Shown: positions 59,317 to 64,000 of the stretch, one piece after another | Layout: every line of letters begins with the position of its first letter | Numbering within the stretch: position 1 is the stretch's first letter | DNA from: Streptococcus sp. oral taxon 431 | GTDB lineage: Bacteria > Bacillota > Bacilli > Lactobacillales > Streptococcaceae | Direction: 5' to 3' | DNA length: 64,000 bases | Assembly (NCBI RefSeq): GCF_023115445.1 | Contig: NZ_JALDUI010000001.1 | Location: 124,001-188,000 of the forward strand | The notes under the pieces: generated by a model | Told to the model about the DNA's origin: nothing | Seen by the model: only the letters and a program-made list of their open reading frames with translations | Databases searched by the model: none | Program-made: the position numbers and the translations under genes

Positions 59317-60588
59317 CTAATCCGCTTGATAAACGATTTGGCCCTTACAGATGGTGTATTTGACCTGGCCTTTTAAGGTTTCACCGATAAATGGTGAATT
59401 AGATGATTTAGAAGCAAAATGTGATCCTATGATCCGGTCTGCCTTAGCGTCAAAAATGGTAATGTCTGCAGGTCCATTTTCAGACAAATAACCTGCTTCA
59501 AAATTATAAAGTTTTGCTGGATTATAGGTCATTTTTTCTAGCAATTGCATTAAACTCAACTCGCCAGCTTCCACCAAATAGGTTAAACCTAGTGACAAAG
59601 AAGTTTCCAAGCCTGTCATACCTGATGGCGCTTTGGTAATATCCTCAACATTTTTCTCGTCAGCATGGTGAGGCGCGTGGTCAGTAGCAATGACAGAAAT
59701 GACTCCAGATTTTAAACCTTCAATAACTGCACGTCGGTCTGATTCCAAACGAAGAGGTGGATTCATCTTAGCGTTACTTCCTTTAGTCAAAAGCAGAGCT
59801 TCAGTCTTAGAAAAATGCTGGGGTGCAACTTCTGCAGTTACGTTTGCTCCCATATTTTGAGCAAACTCTACAACTTTAACACTTTCTTCCTTAGACAAAT
59901 GCTGGATATGAACATGAGCCTTAGTTGCATATGCTATCATAACATCACGCGCAATCATGGCGTATTCTGCTACTCCTGTCGCACCGCAAATATGGAAGTG
60001 TTCTTTAGCGATATTTTCATTAAAACCGAGAACTCCATTCAAGCCAGGATCTTCCTCGTGTAAGCTAATAAAGGTGTTAAGTTTTTTAGCCTCTTCCATA
60101 GCTTCCTTGACCACTTTACTGCTTTCAAGCGGAATGCCGTCATCAGAAAAACCTACAGCTCCAGCCTCTAAAAGCGCCTTAAAGTCTGTCAAATCTTTGC
60201 CTTTAAAGTTCTTGGTAATTGTTGCTACAGATTTAACGTTGATCTTTTCTTTTGCCGCAGATTGAAGAACTTCCTGCAAAGTCTCAACATCTGAGATAGT
60301 TGGATTGGTATTAGCCATCATAACGACAGTTGTAAATCCACCTGCAGCTGCTGCTAGTGCTCCTGTATGAATGTCTTCTTTATGAGTCTGACCCGGTTCA
60401 CGGAAATGGACATGGATATCCACCAAACCAGGCCCAACTACAAGACCAGTAGCATCTATTACTTGAGCACCTTCTTCCTGGATTTCAGGAGCGATTTGAA
60501 TGATTTTCCCTTCATCAACCAAAACATCACAAACTTGATCCAAACCAGACTTTGGATCCATCACACGGCCGTTTTTGATTACTAACAT
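59317..60588 (-). CDS. pyrC: Dihydroorotase
   Basis: This 423-residue class I dihydroorotase closes carbamoyl-aspartate to dihydroorotate in pyrimidine synthesis. The Zn ligands are in '[20 protein letters not shown]', with further His in 'SLHEEDP' and '[10 protein letters not shown]' and the catalytic Asp in '[10 protein letters not shown]'. Third gene of the ung operon, away from other pyr genes. No PyrR-binding leader is evident before it. Confidence 0.96.
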   Translation of the reverse strand: MLVIKNGRVMDPKSGLDQVCDVLVDEGKIIQIAPEIQEEGAQVIDATGLVVGPGLVDIHVHFREPGQTHKEDIHTGALAAAAGGFTTVVMMANTNPTISDVETLQEVLQSAAKEKINVKSVATITKNFKGKDLTDFKALLEAGAVGFSDDGIPLESSKVVKEAMEEAKKLNTFISLHEEDPGLNGVLGFNENIAKEHFHICGATGVAEYAMIARDVMIAYATKAHVHIQHLSKEESVKVVEFAQNMGANVTAEVAPQHFSKTEALLLTKGSNAKMNPPLRLESDRRAVIEGLKSGVISVIATDHAPHHADEKNVEDITKAPSGMTGLETSLSLGLTYLVEAGELSLMQLLEKMTYNPAKLYNFEAGYLSENGPADITIFDAKADRIIGSHFASKSSNSPFIGETLKGQVKYTICKGQIVYQAD

Positions 60589-60600
60589 AACTATACTCCT

Positions 60601-61065
60601 TTATTCGTAGAAATCCACTTGGGTATCCAATAACTTATCACCATCATAGACAAACTTGGCTGAAAAGAAGGGTTTATCTTCTAAAAGCCACTCGACAAAG
60701 GTATGGTCACCTTCCCAGGTCGGTTTGCTTAAAACTTCATCGTAAGGAACCCATTCTAAGGTCCCTTCGTTACAGTCAATCAAATCACCCTCAAACTCTG
60801 TCACCTTAAAAACATAGGTGTACCAGTCTAAATCTGGTGTAAATTCTGGAAAAGTGATAACGCCTTTTAGAACTGGCTTGGCTTTGAGCCCTGTTTCTTC
60901 AAGGATTTCTCGCGCAGCGCATTCTTGAGGAGTCTCTCCTCTCTCTAGCTTCCCACCAACACCAATCCATTTCCCTTCATGGACATCATTGGGTTTCTTA
61001 TTACGGTGGAGCATGAGCAGTTCTTTTCCGTTATCAATGTAGCAAATCGTCGCTAACTGAGGCAT
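60601..61065 (-). CDS. mutX: 8-oxo-dGTP diphosphatase MutX
   Basis: This 154-residue NUDIX enzyme clears oxidised dGTP and prevents A:T to C:G mutations. It has a canonical Nudix box 'GKLERGETPQECAAREILEE' followed by TGL, and 'WIGVGG' before it. It follows ung after nine bases; pairing an oxidised-nucleotide cleaner with uracil excision makes a small DNA-hygiene operon, useful in a peroxide-forming streptococcus. Confidence 0.93.
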   Translation of the reverse strand: MPQLATICYIDNGKELLMLHRNKKPNDVHEGKWIGVGGKLERGETPQECAAREILEETGLKAKPVLKGVITFPEFTPDLDWYTYVFKVTEFEGDLIDCNEGTLEWVPYDEVLSKPTWEGDHTFVEWLLEDKPFFSAKFVYDGDKLLDTQVDFYE

Positions 61066-61074
61066 ATTTTCTCC

Positions 61075-61728
61075 TTATCTAAGCCAATTGATTGGCTCTT
61101 GTCCTGTCTCTTTTAAGAATGCATTTGCCTTGGAAAAAGGCTTGGAACCCCAAAATCCTCTATAAACAGATAAAGGACTGGGATGGGCTGATTCGATAAT
61201 CAAGTGGTGAGGATTGGTAACCAAGACCTTCTTCTTACGTGCATAAGCGCCCCAAAGTACAAAGACCACTGGTCTATCTAGATGATTGACCACCTGAATC
61301 ACAGCATCTGTAAAGGGCTCCCATATTTGACCCGCATGACCATTGGCCTGACCAGCAGGAACAGTCAAGCAAGCATTGAGAAGCAAGACACCTTGCTCAG
61401 CCCAAGCCGTCAAATCATGGGATTTCTTAACTCCTATATCATCTGACAATTCTTTCAAGATATTTTGCAAGGATGGCGGAGCTGGGATAGAGTCAGGAAC
61501 AGAAAAACTCAAGCCCTGCGCTTGACCTGGCCCGTGATAGGGGTCTTGCCCTAGAATCACTACCTTAACCTCTTCCAGAGGAGTTGTCAAGAGAGCCTGA
61601 AAAACCTTTTCCTTAGGTGGATAAACAGTTCCCTGAGCATAGACCTGCTCCATAAACTGATTGATTTTCGCAAAATAACCCTCAGGTAATTGCTCCTTAA
61701 TCAATGCATGCCAAGACGAGTGTTCCAT
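61075..61728 (-). CDS. ung: Uracil-DNA glycosylase
   Basis: This 217-residue family 1 enzyme removes uracil from DNA. '[20 protein letters not shown]' carries the water-activating Asp, 'LLLNACLTV' binds uracil and '[13 protein letters not shown]' is the Leu-loop with catalytic His. First gene of ung-mutX-pyrC-orf-MATE. Confidence 0.97.
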   Translation of the reverse strand: MEHSSWHALIKEQLPEGYFAKINQFMEQVYAQGTVYPPKEKVFQALLTTPLEEVKVVILGQDPYHGPGQAQGLSFSVPDSIPAPPSLQNILKELSDDIGVKKSHDLTAWAEQGVLLLNACLTVPAGQANGHAGQIWEPFTDAVIQVVNHLDRPVVFVLWGAYARKKKVLVTNPHHLIIESAHPSPLSVYRGFWGSKPFSKANAFLKETGQEPINWLR

Positions 61729-61756
61729 AGCCGACTCCTTCGTTTTTACTGCCTCT

Positions 61757-61765
61757 ATTATAGCA
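61757..61765 (-). promoter_or_regulatory. ung operon promoter (extended -10)
   Basis: TGCTATAAT on the minus strand, inside the tail of the upstream gene's terminator. Confidence 0.65.
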
Positions 61766-61791
61766 AAAAGTGGCTATCTAAACCACTTTTT
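61760..61791 (-). terminator. Terminator of the YjjG-type HAD gene
   Basis: AAAAAGTGG (61765-61773) pairs with CCACTTTTT (61783-61791). The stem begins inside the stop codon. Confidence 0.8.
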
Positions 61792-62482
61792 ACAGTTTAT
61801 CTAAGCAATCCAGCAAGTCTTGGTAAGAATGGACTTCGTAGGTTGGCTGGGCTTGTGTGGGATTTTCGAGGTGATGAGGATTGTACCAGATCGTGTCAAT
61901 CCCAGCATTATTACCACCTTGAATGTCGGCGGTTAGGGAATCTCCAATCATCAGCGTCTCTTCTTTACTAAAACCTTCAATCTGATGACCAATTTTTTCA
62001 TAAAAGAGAGCATCAGGCTTTTGAGTTTGCAGCTGTTCAGAGATAAAAACTTGATTGAAATAGGGTGCCAGACCCGATTGAGCCAAACGACCTGTCTGAA
62101 TGGCAGTAATCCCATTTGTCGCAGCATACAGCTCATAATCACGCTCGATAAGGCTGTCCAAGAGTTCATGAGCGCCTGAAAGAGTTTGTCCCTGTTGGGC
62201 TAGGTAAAATTGGTAACGTTGGGCAAGAAAACTACCGTCTTTTTCCTGTCCAAAATGACCAAATAAACGAGAAAAGCGCGTGTTAACCAGCTCCTGTTTA
62301 CTGATTTTCTTCAGCTCCAATTCCTTCCAGAGAGCCTTGTTCATAGGAACGTAATAGTCTTTATAAGCCTGAACATCTGCAACTCCTTCTTCTTTTAGAA
62401 GTTGCGTCAAAGCCACATCCTCAGCAGCATCAAAATCAAGCAAGGTGTGGTCAAGGTCGAAGAGTAGAAATTTGTAGGACAA
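61790..62482 (-). CDS. YjjG-type HAD nucleotidase
   Basis: This 230-residue HAD hydrolase has 'LFDLDHTLLDFDAAED' (nucleophile Asp9 region), 'YAATNGITAIQTGRL' and 'LMIGDSLTADIQGGNNAGI', with a helical C1 cap between. It groups with YjjG/YfnB, pyrimidine 5'-nucleotidases thought to remove non-canonical nucleotides, which fits ung and mutX as neighbours. Own terminator, so a separate transcript from ung. Confidence 0.9.
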   Translation of the reverse strand: MSYKFLLFDLDHTLLDFDAAEDVALTQLLKEEGVADVQAYKDYYVPMNKALWKELELKKISKQELVNTRFSRLFGHFGQEKDGSFLAQRYQFYLAQQGQTLSGAHELLDSLIERDYELYAATNGITAIQTGRLAQSGLAPYFNQVFISEQLQTQKPDALFYEKIGHQIEGFSKEETLMIGDSLTADIQGGNNAGIDTIWYNPHHLENPTQAQPTYEVHSYQDLLDCLDKL

Positions 62483-62614
62483 TTTGAGAGTTTTCCTTTC
62501 TAAGGAGATAAAATAGTCTCATGAACCTTCAAAACAGGAAAAGAGACAAAGTCCAAGTAATTATTTTATTTTCTTCTTTCACACAGATAATTTATTTAAC
62601 AAGTCTCATTAAAT

Positions 62615-63709
62615 TTATTTTTTATCTAGCTGATTTTCCTTTGCAACGACAAATTCCTTAACCAATCGATAGATAACAGCAAATATCGGTGTAAAGAATA
62701 TCATCCCAAGTAAGCCAAAGAGATTGCCTCCAATACTAGCAGCCGCAAGCGTGAAAATAGCTGGTAAACCAATAGACTGACCTACAACTTTTGGATAGAT
62801 AAGATTTCCCTCAATCAGTTGTATGATTTGATAAAGAACAATAGAAAGTAAGGCTTGACTTGGACTTACTGTAAAGATAAAAATCGCTCCCAGAATACAA
62901 GCAATCATAGGACCAACATAAGGAATGAAAGACAGTACTCCTGCAAATATACCTGTCATTACCCCATAAGGTAGTCCAAACAGGCTGTAGCCAACCGCTA
63001 TCATAACTCCTATGATGACTGCTTCAATCAGCTGACTCATCAAAAATTGGTCATAAGTCTCTAGTGCTACTTGTCCAATGTAAGTTAACTTTGTCACCAC
63101 TTTCTCTGGAAATATAACTTTTAGAAGTCGACTCGTCATCACTGCCAGATGTTCCTTACTGGATAAAAATGAAAAGGTAAATACTATAATCAGAAAGGCA
63201 TTCATTATACTTGAAAAAATATTTCCTATATTACTAGTCAGACCGGATAAGAAGGCTATCAAAGCTTGACTAATAGAGCTAGACTGTCCCTGAATTCCTG
63301 ATACGATAGTTGACAGCGTGTCTTTGGTTACAAATTCCGAGCTGTCTAGTAGTTTACCAAGTTGAGTCAGGACTGTTGAAAGGACTGTTCCCAGCTGACT
63401 AATAGTCTGAGCAAGGGTTGGAAGCACCAAAACCAAAAGACAGATCACGATTAAGATAAGAGATAGGAAAACAAGCACCATAGCAATCGGACGACGCAAC
63501 CCTGCCTTTACCTTCATTTTAACTAGGAATTCTTCAATTTTTTTCATGGGAACATTGAGCACAAAAGCAATAACAGCACCATAAATCAAGGTAGAAGTTA
63601 CTTCAAAGAGAGATACTGCCCCTGATATAAAGCTTGATGCATTCAGAATTACAAGAGTAACCAGCCCTATAAAAAGTATTAATGGGGTGTATTTTTTTAC
63701 TAAATTCAT
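62615..63709 (-). CDS. AI-2E family transporter
   Basis: This 364-residue polytopic protein (about eight helices) belongs to the AI-2E/PerM family: 'GLFGLPYGVMTGIFAGVLSF'-type signature (here 'LFGLPYGVMTGIFAGVLSFI'), 'IPYVGPMIACILGA', and the C-terminal 'GNLIYPKVVGQSIGLPAIFT'. Some members export AI-2, others work as Na+/H+ antiporters; which applies is unknown. Its ribosome binding site GGAG follows directly on the stop of the gene before it. Confidence 0.9.
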   Translation of the reverse strand: MNLVKKYTPLILFIGLVTLVILNASSFISGAVSLFEVTSTLIYGAVIAFVLNVPMKKIEEFLVKMKVKAGLRRPIAMVLVFLSLILIVICLLVLVLPTLAQTISQLGTVLSTVLTQLGKLLDSSEFVTKDTLSTIVSGIQGQSSSISQALIAFLSGLTSNIGNIFSSIMNAFLIIVFTFSFLSSKEHLAVMTSRLLKVIFPEKVVTKLTYIGQVALETYDQFLMSQLIEAVIIGVMIAVGYSLFGLPYGVMTGIFAGVLSFIPYVGPMIACILGAIFIFTVSPSQALLSIVLYQIIQLIEGNLIYPKVVGQSIGLPAIFTLAAASIGGNLFGLLGMIFFTPIFAVIYRLVKEFVVAKENQLDKK

Positions 63710-63718
63710 AAATTCTCC

Positions 63719-64000
63719 TTAATAAACATGTTTAGATACGACTATACTATTTGGTTTTTCAAACTCTCGGTCAAGGTAAGCTTGGTAAGTTCCTGGTGCG
63801 ATAAATCCTTTGGGTGAGAGGATATCTGTTCCAGCCTGACCGACTATGGTATCTGCCAAGAGCACACAATTTGTGGATAAGACAAAGTAGGATTTAAACT
63901 TAGATTTGATAAATTTATAAAGTTCCCCATCCGTCTCATGTCTGATTTTATAAGCGTAGGTGTAGTCTTCCTTACCATCACCTGTCGTGATTTTATCCGC
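63719..64000 (-). CDS. C-terminal part of an unknown protein (cut by window end)
   Basis: The frame is open to the window edge and 93 residues are visible, ending 'REFEKPNSIVVSKHVY'. A 'STNCVLLADTIVGQAG' segment carries an Asn-Cys that could be a catalytic or structural Cys. No membrane helix is visible. It is immediately upstream of the AI-2E gene (nine bases) and likely in one operon. Not recognised from this fragment. Confidence 0.65.
   Translation of the reverse strand, partial: ADKITTGDGKEDYTYAYKIRHETDGELYKFIKSKFKSYFVLSTNCVLLADTIVGQAGTDILSPKGFIAPGTYQAYLDREFEKPNSIVVSKHVY

Overview
The window reads as chromosomal DNA of a Streptococcus of the mitis group. Many of its proteins look close to pneumococcal ones as I remember them: PepX, PtsI, MacP, LytB, XerS, RexAB and the Aco/Pdh complex. 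Gene order is a mosaic relative to S. pneumoniae, so a commensal relative (oralis, infantis or mitis type) is likelier than pneumococcus itself. That is a judgement from remembered gene order and was not computed. No rRNA, tRNA, CRISPR array, transposase or prophage gene was seen.

Layout. 1-2235 holds small membrane proteins, obgE and a small unknown gene, on +. 2236-9814 is on -: an ArgR-type regulator overlapping pepX, a DeoR-type regulator, and the class Ib ribonucleotide reductase genes nrdH, nrdE, nrdF with NrdR-box-like sites upstream. 10021-12878 is on +: ptsH-ptsI and udk. 13079-14878 is on -: coaB, coaC and a pantothenate-type ECF transporter. 15020-17675 is an AT-rich two-gene cassette of unknown function between coaB and fhs. 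17847-19517 is fhs. 19608-24093 is on -: lysS, then popT-like/ebsC-like/phosphatase genes, and a GH25 lysozyme-like gene. 24250-30607 is on +: glmU-nudix-macP-mtnN, pcrA, an unknown gene and a SemiSWEET. 30659-51176 is almost all on +: CPBP protease, rexB-rexA and an unknown gene, a Cys-cluster protein, a glycosyltransferase trio, lytB, a broken Imm40-like gene, rbgA-rnhB, a ClC channel and xerS. 51237-64000 is all on -: lplA, the lpdA-acoC-acoB-acoA complex, ung-mutX-pyrC-orf-MATE, a HAD phosphatase, an AI-2E family transporter and one cut gene.

A sequence matching the streptococcal chromosome-dimer resolution site difSL lies at 50025-50055, just before xerS. Gene orientation switches from mostly + to all - about 1 kb further on. 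The window therefore spans the replication terminus, and both arms are transcribed mainly toward it.

The best candidate for an undescribed system is the pair at 15020-17675. The first protein has an amphipathic helical N-terminus and an Ala/Gly-rich membrane-active-looking segment. The second has a D-x8-Q-x-K motif like a PD-(D/E)XK nuclease plus a hydrophobic segment. The genes overlap, share a strong promoter framed by a perfect 11-bp inverted repeat, and sit where S. pneumoniae, as I recall, has coaB and fhs directly adjacent. A nuclease-plus-membrane effector (defence or conflict) is a reasonable hypothesis but remains inference.
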